NCBI GenBank assembly: GCA_963930775.1
Contig: OZ005691.1
Coordinates: forward strand, 5,577,000-5,640,999
Reading direction: 5' to 3'
From: Cliona cf. orientalis
Lineage: Eukaryota > Porifera > Demospongiae > Clionaida > Clionaidae
Length of the DNA stretch: 64,000 nucleotides
In this document: in pieces, positions 10,925 through 22,589 of the stretch
Position numbering within the stretch: the stretch's first letter is position 1
Layout: each line of letters starts with the position of its first letter
The notes under the pieces: generated by a model
What the model saw: only the letters and a program-made list of their open reading frames with translations
Database searches by the model: none
Told to the model about the DNA's origin: nothing
Translations under genes and position numbers: made by a program

Positions 10925-13900
10925 CTATACCTCTAGTTCGATTTGATCATTGGCTCTGGTCAACTGTTGCTCTATCTCTCCCTATACATGTAACATTGAA
11001 CTCACAAGTCATATTGATCAATAGCTTGTGTAAACATTTCACGTACCTCACTTAAGCCAAAACATCCACTCCAGAGTCCAATTTATATGATTTCAGCACA
11101 TTCACACACCCGTCCCTCTCCTGATAACATACCTTTGTGACAAAAGTCTCAATTCCACTAACGAAGAGCCCCTCTTACTTTCGTTGCTTGGATAAGACGA
11201 CCGTGTCACATGACAATGTAACAGAAACCATACAGGCTAGGGTGCAGAAGACTCTATTTCTCTATGGTTGGAGGTGTGGTTTCACCCCAGCCCCCCCTCC
11301 TAGGGACAGTGGGGGGATGTCCCTGGAGGAAACCATGCTGGCACTGGTCAAGATCTAGAAGAGAGAAACAAGTAGCTAGCTAAGTATTATGCTACATGTA
11401 GCTGTAATAACTATTATAGTCTTGATCCTATGGGATTTTTTATTTTAATAGGCTCTATTCCCAGGTTGTCAATGTTGATATATCCACACTCCCTAGCCTC
11501 GTCCCCAAGAGAGCCTGGGGATCGATGTGGCTACCACACTCCCTCACATGCACACAGTCACACGTATGCGCACACAAGATGATTTAGCTAGTACTCCATT
11601 AGTTTAGTAGCTACTCTGGTTACTAACACAAGGAAGACTGATTCTGGTATTCTGATACTCCCTGTCATGGAATTGCCGGGGAATATTGTAAATGTGGAAT
11701 TGGAAACTTAACTTGAAATCATCATCAAGTGATGTACATCTGCATTCATGACATCTGACCTTATAATTATATAGTATTCAATAACATGTATAGCTGCATG
11801 GAGGTCGACAAAATTAATGTGAAGCAATGGCCAGGATTATTGAGGGAAGAAACTGTTCTTCAAAGATACAATGATGATTTATAATAATATCAATAATGAC
11901 TCATAGCTATAGCACCAAGTCTTATAATAATAATAATATTATACTCTGCATGATGATGTGTTGGTGGACAGGAGGGAGGCTACAGAGCTACTGTAACAAG
12001 ATTACTACTGATTTTCTTTAGTGGGAAAGCATATCAGTGTGATAGTACTGGCTATAGATACTAGCTAGTTTGGGTAGTGTTTCCAATTTCATGCCCGGTA
12101 GCTACGTCCAGGACCACTGTTAGTCCCATTCACTCATCCTGTCCAGTCTGTCGAATATATTATAGCTCAAAGCAACGGCCTCATAATTTACAGTTTACAC
12201 TACACCACCACTAGTAGGATTATCACTGTTACAGTTACTGTAGTATAGTTATGTTTTGATGAGTGATTGAAACTGTTAATGTAGGCCATGTAAACTATGC
12301 TCAATGTATAAAAAACACTATGCACAACAGTGCATAAAAGTAACCAATTTCATATAATATTATAATAGAGAACACAATAATCACAAAAGTATATCCCCAT
12401 TAGCCTTAAGCTTTCAGTATTATTCTCAAAAGGCAAATTAGGTTCAGTAAACTGGCAATTAGTGCAAGCTCAATACGAATTTTTGCCAAAATAACGGAAA
12501 ACTCAAGCATCGATCTTATTAAAGTTCTTGGCAATGGCTTTTACGATACCCTCAACTGGACCTACTATTTCACCATCTGTGGCTCCCACTCCACTTGCTG
12601 CTTCATCACCGCAAGTGCAACTGCAGCCTGGCAATGGTCCAAACTCCACACTGCATACAGCTCCACCACCTCCTGGAGTTGGGCAAACATCCTCCTACCC
12701 CTACCCCACCCAAGTGCAGTCTCCACATCAAACTCAGCCGGTTTCAATTGGACAGAACATTCCCTATCCAAATCAAGGTGCCGCTGCACAAATTATGTCT
12801 CAATCCCCAGCTGAGCAGTCTCTCCCGTATCCCACCCAGGGTGTAGCCATACAGACACTCCCTAAAACACAAGCTACTCCAATTGGACAGATGAGCCCCT
12901 ATCCAACTGGAAGTACATCTATGCCACAAGCTCTACCTCCAGCTTCTGGTGGGCAGTCACTCAGTGTGTCTGTTCACATGACTCCACCAGCTCCAATTGA
13001 GCAACCTCTTCCCTATCCAACTCATGGTGCACCTGTGCAAGCTCCTCCAGTTCCATCAGCTTCTGTTGGGCAGACGCTCCCCTATCCAACTAACCTGAGT
13101 GTGTCTACACAAGCTCCAGTTGAGCAGACTTTCACAACCTATCCAACGCAAGGTGTACTCAGTGTGCACGGGCCTCCAGTTTCTACTGGGCAGACCCTGC
13201 CTTATCCACCTCTGGTATCGCTGACTCTATCCCCACAGCCAACCCCACTGCCTCCCCTACAGCAGGAACAACTTCCCTATCCACCCCAACCTGCTCCAGC
13301 TTCATCTCCGCCAGTAGTAGTTCCTTCTCCACCAAGTGCACCAGTGTCAGGTGCTCCAATAAATGTGAGAATATCCACGAAGCGTACTCAAACTCTAATC
13401 AAGGTGCGATGGCAGCCATCCTTCATCTGCCCTGAGGCAGCCGTATATTATGAAGTAGAAATGCGTCCAAAGAAGACATTTCAGATACTATCATCATGGA
13501 AGGTTGTTGCAACATGCAGCAAGTTTTCTGGTAAAGCTACAAACCTTCAATCCAACACAGCGTACGAGTTTCGAGTTCGAGCAATGAATGCAGAAGGCAC
13601 CCCCAGCCCTTATAGTGAGACAGTCATGGGAACTACCAAAGGAGTTGGTGCAGTGTCCAGGAGTGCCGCATATAGTGGGTTGAGCAAGGTGGCTGACTCT
13701 GGTGGCAGTCTGTTTGGATCTTCAAAGCTGATGGGCAAGAATCCATCAGGATCTAGGGCGACTGTATTTGGCAAACTCAGCCAAGGGATGAGCAGTGCAG
13801 GAAACTACCTTGGCAACAAGGCCAAAGTACCTATCAGCCCACAAAGCAGTGATGATGAACAATAAGCTCATGCACACAATTGCATCGTTGTTTAATTTTT

Positions 13901-14225
13901 TGACTTGATTGTTAACCAGCTAGCTATATGTAGATCTACAATGTCATGCATTAATATTAGCTTATAGAAGGATTTGCAGAAGATAGAATAGCTAGTTCTA
14001 AGTGGTGTACTATTATATTATTATTGTCCAATAGCTAATACTATTAGATGAATTGCAATAATTTGAAGTTTTATATTCGAAATTAAAGGCTGGCATGCAA
14101 CAACAATAACAATTATTATCATAATGCACAATAATTATGGTCTATTCCAAAAATATGTCATGGCCATCAAAGAATAAATTGGCATTTTTTTGCTGGCTGG
14201 TTCCAATGTGGAAGAAACCCTACTG
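10925..14225 (+). repeat. Segmental duplication, unit A
   Basis: Sequence from the block at 10935 (TTGATCATTGGCTCTGGTCA) through the FN3 gene to about 14222 is collinear with 26290-29725 (unit C). Homology includes non-coding flanks: a GGATGTCCCTGGAGGAAA block at 11316, a block around 11630-11900 and the 3' flank ending GGTTCCAATGTGGAAGAAAC. The promoter-proximal part and gene body also match 24891-26004 (unit B, truncated). Unit A lacks the 29364-29558 transposon, so it keeps the empty site. Confidence 0.85.
12534..13865 (+). CDS. Proline-rich repeat protein with one fibronectin type III domain (copy A)
   Basis: The single open exon encodes 443 residues from ATG 12534 (MAFTIPSTGP); the equivalent ATG opens copy C. 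Residues about 50-260 are imperfect repeats of about 20-26 residues centred on GQTLPYPT or EQPLPYPTHG, rich in Pro, Gln and Tyr. Residues about 273-369 form a canonical FN3 domain (ISTKRTQTLIKVRW, AVYYEVEMRPKK, NTAYEFRVRAMNAEG). A Ser/Gly-rich tail ends SPQSSDDEQ. There is no signal peptide or membrane segment, so it is probably cytoplasmic. Function is unknown; the repeats could bind WW, SH3 or EVH1-type domains. An upstream exon is possible, because the region just 5' is also conserved among the copies. Confidence 0.8.
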   Translation: MAFTIPSTGPTISPSVAPTPLAASSPQVQLQPGNGPNSTLHTAPPPPGVGQTSSYPYPTQVQSPHQTQPVSIGQNIPYPNQGAAAQIMSQSPAEQSLPYPTQGVAIQTLPKTQATPIGQMSPYPTGSTSMPQALPPASGGQSLSVSVHMTPPAPIEQPLPYPTHGAPVQAPPVPSASVGQTLPYPTNLSVSTQAPVEQTFTTYPTQGVLSVHGPPVSTGQTLPYPPLVSLTLSPQPTPLPPLQQEQLPYPPQPAPASSPPVVVPSPPSAPVSGAPINVRISTKRTQTLIKVRWQPSFICPEAAVYYEVEMRPKKTFQILSSWKVVATCSKFSGKATNLQSNTAYEFRVRAMNAEGTPSPYSETVMGTTKGVGAVSRSAAYSGLSKVADSGGSLFGSSKLMGKNPSGSRATVFGKLSQGMSSAGNYLGNKAKVPISPQSSDDEQ

Positions 14226-14478
14226 GATGGCAAAGCGCAATATTAATGATAATGCGGTACAGGGTAGTTTGTCCAATATTAGTTAGTTAACGTGAAATAT
14301 TATTGCACAAAAATTAATAAAAATTAATGCTTGCAAGGTCTAGGCTTAGCCTAGCATTGTACTAACTATATAATTATGCTTATAGTACTACCTCACTTGA
14401 AGGAGAATAAACTATAGTTAATGGTTAAGCCATTATAACTACGTCAATAATTATTAGTGTGAGTACATGTACTATGTC
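13866..14478. other. 3' flank of FN3 copy A and intergenic DNA
   Basis: Conserved with the 3' flank of copy C up to about 14222; after that comes an R1 repeat (14231-14300) and AT-rich DNA up to the stop codon of the minus-strand kinase. No gene seen. Confidence 0.5.
14231..14300 (+). repeat. Dispersed repeat R1, copy 2
   Basis: GCGCAATATTAATGATAATG followed by CGGTACAGGG and GTTTGTCC matches 1-50. It sits immediately beyond the right border of duplication unit A. Confidence 0.65.
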
Positions 14479-17400
14479 TCATTGCCAAAGCAACTTTGTA
14501 AGTAGAGAAGATATAAGCAAGAAACTAGGGCGCTTGGAAGGATGATGTTGCCAGCAAGCTTTCATTATGCTTATCACAGTGGGAGGGTATGCTTCTGGAA
14601 TGGACAGCCGCATTCCCTGGTTTACATTGACAGCAACTTGTGTGTTATTCATTCCTTTGTATGGCTTTCCTTTGGGATTATACATTTCCCACATGACGAT
14701 ACCAAAGCTCCAAACATCTGTAGCTGGAGAGAACTCCTTTCTCATAAGACTCTCTGGGGCCATCCATCGAATGGGAAAAGCTACTTTTGTTTTAGCGACA
14801 TAAATATCAACATCTTTCGGTAGTTCTCGTAGAAGACCAAAATCACCTACTTTGCAGATTTCATCTTGACTCACCATAATGTTACGAGCAGCTAGATCCT
14901 ATTATAATGCATCAGTTATAATAATTCCATGCATGTATGTACACCATAATTACCTCATAACCACAAAAAAGTAAATTGCTACTGGGGATAATATAATATA
15001 GCTACTACAGGTAGATCTAGCATACCCTGTGCACAAGTCCTTTCTCTGAGATATAATGCATCCCTGTTGAGACATCGAGCATGTACTTGAGTAATCTCTC
15101 CACTGGTTTCTTGTTGCTCTATAAAAGTAGGTACAATCTTAGACTTTTAAAAAATTAATGTGGAATGTAATAATTATAATATTATTATTATAAGGAGTAC
15201 CATACACACATGAACGCAGAACCTTGCCATGGATTCCTATCATAACAGCAGACAAAAATTAATACAATCTCAGACTGGTGGCCTGTATTATTTCGTGGTT
15301 GCCTTTACAGTCACAAAATTTCTACCCTGTAATGCTTGCCGCAGATCCTATTATAGATGATGGTCATGGCCAACAACCATTGTGGAAGCGCTGCCATGCA
15401 CTGTTCTGAGACTCAGTGTTAGCAAGCAAGTTACTGTTTCAGTCTCTTCTACATAATTATCATGCATGGAATTGTTTCGTGCACTTATACATCTTTCCAA
15501 ACTATATCTAAAATTAATATGCATGCATGTGGCTAGATGCAAGTACGAGCTACTCTGTAGCCTGTAGATGGACTTTTGTTTTTCACCACTATTATATATA
15601 ATATTATTATTATGTCCTGGTTTGTACCTACTGCTGCTGTGCTTTTCTCTATTAATATATCCTATACAGACACTGACTAGTTGTTCACATAGCACAGATT
15701 TACGGGCATGAGTCAGCATGCAGAGATCATCATAAGCATGTTTATAATGTCATCACTGAACTTGAATAGACAACATCTCCCAATTTTTTAAATTTAATGT
15801 GTCGTGATATAGACAGCATAAATATTATTACGATGCTTACAGAATTAGTTAATTTCTTCAGGCTAAAGCACTGGTAGTTAAACTTGCTTACCATTAGAAA
15901 ATTATTGAGATCACCATGAGGTAAATACTCAAGCACAATCCAGGGCTCATCTATAAATTCAATGAACAATTAAATCTGCTGAAAGTTCAGTTTAAATATT
16001 ATTATGTGCGTGCATACCCTGTTGAACAAGTCCAAATAGTCGGACAATGTTTGGGTGCATCAATTTTGACATGACGTTCATTTCCTTGAGGAACTCATCT
16101 TTTTCTTTCTCTAATTCATACTGTTTGATTGTCTTGACAGCTACAGGATATCCTGGACCTTGGGACTTCCTATATTGTCCTTTATACACTTTCCCATATT
16201 GACCTATAATAATAATAGTCATGCAGTCATGTGCATGCACTCGTTGATATATTATATTAACCATGAGAGTCGGATGGGTTTTACCTTGGCCAATGTCCTT
16301 CAAGTCTGAAAGAGTTGACCGAGACAGAAATAGAGCTTCACGGTGTAAGTCAGCCAGAGATTGTTCAAGTCCAGAATTTTTAGTTTCTACATTCATGAGT
16401 AATAATGTAGTATTAATTATTATTATAAATATGCATGGTTATTGCCCTACTAGCTTTGGTCCACTCAGGCCGTTTTCCAGGAGCATAGATAGTTCCAGTA
16501 TCGTCTGTCACTAAGCTTGAGTGAAATTTTAAAGTTACCATTCAAATCACTATAATATTATTATATTATACGCCATGACATTGTATAGTGTTATTGCATG
16601 ATATTACATGACATTACATTACAGTGCTTACTGGGATTCAATTTCTGAAGAAATGGCACGGTTACTAGCCTTTAAAGTGCCTATATAAATAAGGTACATG
16701 CACGAGCATAGCTTGATACTTGCACACATTGTCAATTAATATATAATAAGGTGTTTATTACTTATTATTTCTGCTTTGGATGTTTCCCTCTTCTGCAAAG
16801 TTGTGACAGCAGCTGAAGAAAATATTAATTGTGCTAGCTATAGGGTATTAAATTAATATGCTTGTGCCTACCGTGAGCAGTCAGTGTAGGTGATGCTACC
16901 AAGTCTTGCCTTCTCCTAGGGTTGTGTTCAGAGAATGTCTTTGACCGTTGTAACTCCTGATTTTCAGATTTTGGTTCCTGTTTTGTGGGCAGTTCACTCC
17001 GTGTTCTATCTCTGTAACTATCTGCATCTGCACTTAACTGTTGATACGTCTTTGGAGGAATAGGAGGGGGCATAGGAGCTGTGAGAGCTGCACTAATGGA
17101 ATCCAAATTTATATAAAGTTCTTGACGAGTAGCCTGTTGGTCATCAACAATTTCTCGATCTTTCAAATTGACATAGAGATCTGAACGATTTGATTCTGGC
17201 TCATCTGATGGGAAATGCTCTATATTATCATCATATTCTGCTTCCTCTGTTTCTTGTGGCTGGTGAAACTCAGGAGTAGGAGCTAAAGTAGAAGGCTTTG
17301 CTTTTGGTGGATTATTAGTGGATGGTTTTAAGGGCTCATAAACATCTTCCATTTTTTGTACCATTTTTTGCATTTGGAGCAGCATCCATAATTGAGCTTG

Positions 17401-20400
17401 CTTTTGGTCAAGATTAGTGAGATTTTCCAAGGTTATTTCAGAGACTGATTCAAGTGTTCTTGGTACTGTAATGCTGCGTTGCATAGTTGGCCTTGGTTCC
17501 ATGTTAGTATAATTATAATATGTAACCTCTTCATCTTCCATGACATTGCGCAGCTCTTCATAAACTGCAGCACCATTTTCATCTTCAGAATTAGTTACAC
17601 TGGGATTGTGTTCCAAATTCCTCTGTGGCTTCAGATGTAGAGTTGAGGTGTCAGTTACATTCTCATACACAGCTGGTCTAGGAGGGGAAAATGGAGTATT
17701 ACTTGCTCGACGAACGGCCTTCATTTTTCTAGGGGTGTCAGGTTCGTCATAGATGGCAACTGCAGATTGCTGAGGTTCTTGCAAGTGTTTGCCACGGTGC
17801 TCTACATATGAATATGCTTCATCTTGTTGTGAGGGAGAAATGATCTCATATGAATCAGCGATAGGTGATCCCATGCTGTTTGATGAGCCAGGTTCAATGG
17901 CTTCCATCCAACAACTTCGCCCATCCTACAATTAAAGATTATGGTCCTTGCCACCTAGCTACATCACACACACGTTGTACTGTGAATATCATGATAATTG
18001 CCCTTTGGTACAATGAGAGGCTTGTAGGATACAAATCAGGTATATATTTATTGCAGATATTAACATAATATTATGATAAACAAAATTTTTGTATCTTCTA
18101 ACATTATATACTGTTACAATATTATTAGAAGGTTATGTAAACCCTGTACCTTTTTCACATGCAATTGAATTACAAAGTTTAGGCATTATACATGTATGTA
18201 CTGAAACCAAAATCATGGACAAATATACATGCAATAATTGTTGTCTTAAAAATGTATGAGTGCAGTAACCATGCACATACAGTAGAAGGATGAAACTGCC
18301 CTACTTGGGTATATTATTATAATTTAAGATTCACGTTTATGCCCACAGTCAGTACTGGAATTGCTGGTCAGTATAGTAGCCATCGGATCAGTTCTAATTT
18401 CATTTCAGAAAGTCATCAAGCTATGTGCCCACACAAATGTAAGAGACAGCTTTAAGTTAGTTCCTCATCTAAACAGTTAGTATAGCAGCTACATGTATAG
18501 CTAAAATCGATCGACAATATTGCACGTGGTGATACTGTGCTTTGCAACTCAGTTGTCTAGTGGAAAGGGTAAACTGGCCTAGGCAGTGGCTCTCAAGTGC
18601 TTAATTCAGTTATGCTACAAATTAAAGTCACAGAGGCTTTCAGTTTATATAGTGATAGAGACAGGTGCCATTCCCTAACTTTTTCTATAGACAACAGACT
18701 TGCAAAGCACAGTATCCGTTCCAATTATTACCTAAAAACAGTTGTTATCGCGGTGTCGCTAATTAAAATGAATATCTCAGAGGGCGCCTAATTAAACTAG
18801 AATGGCATTTACGCTATAACATATCATAATAATTATGGTACTTTGATCCTTCAAAGGGCACCTAATTGTATCCGCCACTACCGTAGTATCCCGGGTAAGC
18901 ACCCATGTATCGCACTTCAGGGGGGCCACTGTAGCAGCTTCTATACATGTATGAAATTTTGATCCCAGGTAAGCACCAATGCATGCAGGCCAAAACCGCA
19001 AATTATGTTTAAGTGACTATGAGCACTTACTCGGGATACTATGGTAGATTAAAGACTTAATATTGTGCCAGAAATCATAAAAAAAATATGTAGTAGGAAG
19101 AAAATTTCTAATATCACACAATAATAACAGGATCATCCATTAATGGAGCCACTCTAACCAAGCACCACCCCCATGCATGCATGCAGGCCGTATTATAGTG
19201 GTGGATTCGTCCATATAATTATATGAGCTGACCTGTAGCCTACAATTAACTTAATGCTGTAAATTGCAAATATTTTGGGTCTAAACTCTATCGTGCGATA
19301 ATTTTTCACGTTGAATAATTTTCGGACAAACAACCCTGTACCACATTGTCGTTAATATTGCGCATGTATTTATGCATGTGTAAGCTAGACTGTCCGAAAA
19401 TGATATTTAACAACAAAATATTTACGATTTATGTATGACACACAACCAAATCATCTACCTAGCATTATTTTTGCCACTGACACATTCATTGCCACTAACT
19501 ACCCTAGGGTATAACAATTCCTTGCAGGTACATTTTTCTGCGATTTAAATACTGTAAACTTCATTGACAAGAATCGTTATGCACACCCCAGTTCAACGTA
19601 CTCTTATGGGACTCTTGACTGCATGTAAAAATGCCCAAAACTTGAAAAGAACATGATTCACAAACATAATATAATAGCTCACATTACCATTTCATTGAAA
19701 TTATTGGTATACATGTGTGCACACCAAAAGACTAAGTAGACACTTGACATGTCTAAGATACTATAGCTATAGCTAATAATGTTATGAATATCTGAATGAC
19801 ATTTACCTGAGTGTAAGCTCTCAATAGCCACGGTGACCCCCGTTTTTCAGCAAAGTGAACTTCAAAATGAAACATTGACATATTTTCCTTTGGTGGGGTT
19901 GCTCTTACTTTCACAACAAGTGACAGATCGAGTTCATCATGTGGCTTATCCTTCTGCAATGTTTATGGATCTGAGTTTAAGTTCCTGTACATGTAGCCAT
20001 AGTATTAGCTAGGCTAAGCTAACTGTGTGTATCATGATGAAAAGTTTCAAGAGGTTGGCAACTCCATGGATGGATGATGTTTAGCGTTCGTGACAGTAAG
20101 CAAGGAGTTACCCACTGTCAGTGAAAACCAACTTTAGAAACTGACCCCTAGAAAATGTTTATTATTTAAGATATGCATAACTGAGATCTAGCTACGGTAT
20201 TATAAATAGCTAGGTACATTTTTCATTCAACGGATGTCTGACTATGACATTTGTGCCCATCTGCTCATTCAAATTGAACTTTTTAATAAAATTAATGAGC
20301 ATGTGCACACAGATATTACCATAGAATCCCGCAATTACGCCCCCCCCCCCCTTTGTGCATGCATAGATTATCACCCCGCGCGCATGCGCAAGGGGTAAAA

Positions 20401-21338
20401 CAATCGACGGTTTGTCTGTCTGTCATTGTTGTCATTGTTGTCGTCGGCACGAAAATCGGCAGATCTCGCGTTCTAGGTATCTGTGAGAGCTGTAAGCACA
20501 ACCAATCGGTAGATATCGGTGAAAAACTGCATGGTTTGTACGCGCTTTGAGTTCATTGTTACCTAATATGTGTTGCCATAATTAATCTAATGGAATACAT
20601 GATCCAATTTAACTCAAAAAATTAGCGAATTCTCATATTATACGTATGGAGCAACGCGATTTTCATATCATCCGTTGTATTAGATTAGGTATGGCACATT
20701 ACTGCTCCGTCTCAGCTATTCTCCTTGTTTATTTCCCTTTATTGTGCAAAAGGACATTAAATTTTAGATTTTCTGGTCTATAAATAGTATAGCTAAACCG
20801 TCGAAGTATGCATTATTGTAAAATACTATAACTATGAAAAATTGGTGACGGTTAGCTAGCTACCCATATAGCTAGCTATAGCTCTTACTATAATACAATT
20901 TTATATAAGTACAAAAATTTTAACGTCAGCATCATTAATATAATTATTATCTTCAGTCAATGAAAATTATATAACCTACCACATTATTTCTGAAATACTT
21001 CAGAAATCCATCTTTAATTTGAAATACTTGGCTTCTCCAATCTTGTCTTCGTTTAACTCGACCATAAAGCCTGTATATATCTAGCACTCCAGGAACTCCT
21101 CCCTGATAAAAATAAAATTAATAATTATTTCAATCAGACCAGAATATTGTAGGTAGCCATATTCTACCTTGAGCTCTTTGATTCGACGTTTCAAAATTGA
21201 AGTCTCGACTGTAAGAGATTCTGACACTTTTGATTTTTCTCCATCAGAGCTGATGAGAGTAATCAAATTTATCTCTTCATATGGATCATTATCATCACTG
21301 TGTAGTATCACTGTTGAGCTGTTCCATAATTTTGTTTG
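14479..21338 (-). CDS. Non-receptor tyrosine kinase with N-terminal PH domain and docking-type Tyr/Pro-rich linker (5' end not resolved)
   Basis: Exons, in transcription order: 21338-21168, 21102-20980, 19953-19807, 17925-16872, 16812-16762, 16510-16451, 16386-16285, 16203-16018, 15950-15892, 15118-15026, 14898-14479. They splice in frame at GT/AG sites into 821 residues plus stop. Residues about 58-158 are a PH domain (LYGRVKRRQDW, FQIKDGFLKYF, WLLRAYTQ, final helix GRSCWMEAI). Residues about 160-500 form a disordered tail with tyrosines in SH2-ligand contexts, including four YxN motifs (YENV, YTNM, YVNL, YINL), plus a PPPIPPK stretch. The kinase has a GQGQYGKV loop (about 568-575), a VAVK lysine, HRDLAARN (681-688), DFG (701-703), one activation-loop tyrosine (DIYVAK) and WMAPES. 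No SH2 or SH3 domain is seen. The first exon found has no ATG, so the start lies upstream. The exon at 17925-16872 carries both the last PH helix and the docking tail, so the fusion is within one gene. Confidence 0.85.
18879..19046. mobile_element. MITE with TACCGTAGTATCCCGGGTAA ends
   Basis: The left end TACCGTAGTATCCCGGGTAA matches the reverse complement of the right end (TACCATAGTATCCCGAGTAA). The 168-bp element lies in an intron of the PH-kinase gene. Related ends occur at 23225-23339 (right end) and at 39376 (left end TACCGTAGCATCCCAGGTAA). Confidence 0.8.
19254..19366 (-). repeat. Dispersed repeat R1, copy 3 (inverted)
   Basis: The reverse complement reads CATGCGCAATATTAACGACA, then GGTACAGGG, GTTTGTCCGAAAATTATT and on to AATTTACAG, parallel to bases 1-118. 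It lies in an intron of the PH-kinase gene. Confidence 0.7.
20374..20480 (+). repeat. Dispersed repeat R2 with GCGCATGCGC palindrome, copy 1
   Basis: ACCCCGCGCGCATGCGCAAG followed by GGGTAA, an ATCGACGGTTTGTCTGTC-like stretch and CTAGGTATCTG matches the inverted block at 50080-50172. The GC-rich near-palindrome is conspicuous in AT-rich DNA. A poly-C tract (20340-20351) precedes it. Confidence 0.6.
20574..20696. mobile_element. MITE-B, short diverged copy
   Basis: The ends TGCCATAATTAATCTAAT and (reverse complement) TGCCATACCTAATCTAAT flank a 123-bp interior. In the reverse complement, the interior has the family landmarks GCTCCATA, GAGAATTCG and TTAAATTGGATCATG. Other copies are at 29364-29558 and 38335-38504. 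It lies in an intron of the PH-kinase gene. Confidence 0.75.
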
Positions 21339-22289
21339 CTGTCATCCTATTCAATAATAATATTAAAGTCACAAAATCAAACCACTAGCATTAATTTTGT
21401 TTAATTCTCCCAAAATACATCCCAAGGAACTTGGCGTGCTGAATACGCTCACTCATTAATTTTATCACGCTTCCACCTCAAATTTTTGTCACTAGATGAA
21501 ACCCTGCAAGTATATAATTATACACTGTTGCTTGGACATGGACAAAAATAGCGAGGGTTGCCCGACTGAAGTAGTGTGCAGCTGTTGCCAATCTTTCTAG
21601 ATTTTGAGCAGGCGCAAGGAGCCATGACATGCCTACTAAATCACTATAATATCACTAATTTAAAAACATCAAATCCTATCATGAACTATCATCATGGAAC
21701 TCGATCCTATCGTCAGACCTACGTATACAACTATTGCCGTCGCGGAGGCCAATACTATTACAAACTGCATGCAGCGAGCTAAGGCCAAGAAAACATGGAA
21801 GCAAGACTCATCTACATCAATATTGACAAAAAATGAAAGTAATTGAGCAAGAATACAACATTACATTTTGATTTAATGGTCAACACGCTCCACGTACTCA
21901 TTACTTCCTGCATGGGAGGGTAACTCAGATTATTGATTTCCCCCTATACAAAGAATAAGCCATTGGTGAAATTAATATGTATCCAGCATTAATGTTGAAA
22001 ATTATGGTACATTTCATGTTACAATAGTATTGAATAATATCAAAAAAGATCTGAAGAAGCTAATGTGTGCAGTACAATGCACTTCCAACATATTATTTGC
22101 CATGGTATAGCACCCATTATGGTAGTCAACTGGACCAAGCTTTTTCCCAAAGTCACCTGACCCTTTTCCCTCCTCGAGGGTGGGATTTGGGGACGAGACT
22201 ACTGTTATGATCCTCAATAAAGTAGCTATATCATATCCAGGTCTATTATTATTTCTACCTACTGGTCTGTTTCCTTTAATTTTGGCCAT
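21339..22289. other. Upstream region of the PH-kinase gene, no gene resolved
   Basis: The first coding exon of the kinase gene should lie here or further right, but I could not fix it. One candidate on the minus strand (about 21506-21453, after a TTGCAG acceptor) reads SSSDKNLRWKRDKINE but does not join in the needed phase. The open frames at 21576-21782 and 22014-22289 look like chance. Confidence 0.4.
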
Positions 22290-22589
22290 ATGCGCACATT
22301 TGTACTTGCATGGATAGTGTTAACAATGCAGTTACATTATTCTCCTGCTACAGTGAGTCCCACTGATCCTATAACTGAAACTATTTTATACCTCTGCAAT
22401 AGCAAAAACATGTCGGGGCATAATAGCACAGATACTGTTGAAGTTGGTAAATATCAGTGGCCTAAAGTACAATACTGCCCTGATACTAGGCCTGGGGTGA
22501 ATACTTTTTTGAATAATAGGCAGCTTCTTGAAGAAATTGAATACATGGTGGGCTTTTCAACAGCGCAAGGAAGTAGTGCACATACATAA
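22290..22589 (+). CDS. Small ORF with signal peptide, possible relic of a cell-surface receptor
   Basis: 99 residues from ATG 22290. The N-terminus MRTFVLAWIVLTMQLHYS is a plausible signal peptide, followed by three N-glycosylation sequons or near-sequons and VGKYQWPKVQYCPDTRP. A G-x-Y/F-x-W-P motif followed by cysteines is seen in the pre-GAIN part of some adhesion receptors, but this is a weak resemblance. No downstream GAIN or 7TM region was found; an open frame at 22648-22863 may be a decayed continuation. Treat as hypothetical. Confidence 0.35.
   Translation: MRTFVLAWIVLTMQLHYSPATVSPTDPITETILYLCNSKNMSGHNSTDTVEVGKYQWPKVQYCPDTRPGVNTFLNNRQLLEEIEYMVGFSTAQGSSAHT

Noticed and set aside
12565..12929. 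Antisense and alternate-frame ORFs in the FN3 gene copies (also 25187-25723, 27868-28677)
   Set aside because: Low-complexity proline/glutamine codons keep other frames open by chance; only the frame with the FN3 domain is conserved between copies A and C.
20341..20351. Possible CRISPR or tRNA near GC-rich repeats
   Set aside because: No regularly spaced identical repeats and no tRNA cloverleaf with GGTTCGA-type T-loop were found anywhere in the window; the context is eukaryotic.
22014..22289. Minus-strand 91-codon ORF just upstream of the small secreted ORF
   Set aside because: No motif, and it does not join the kinase exons in phase.
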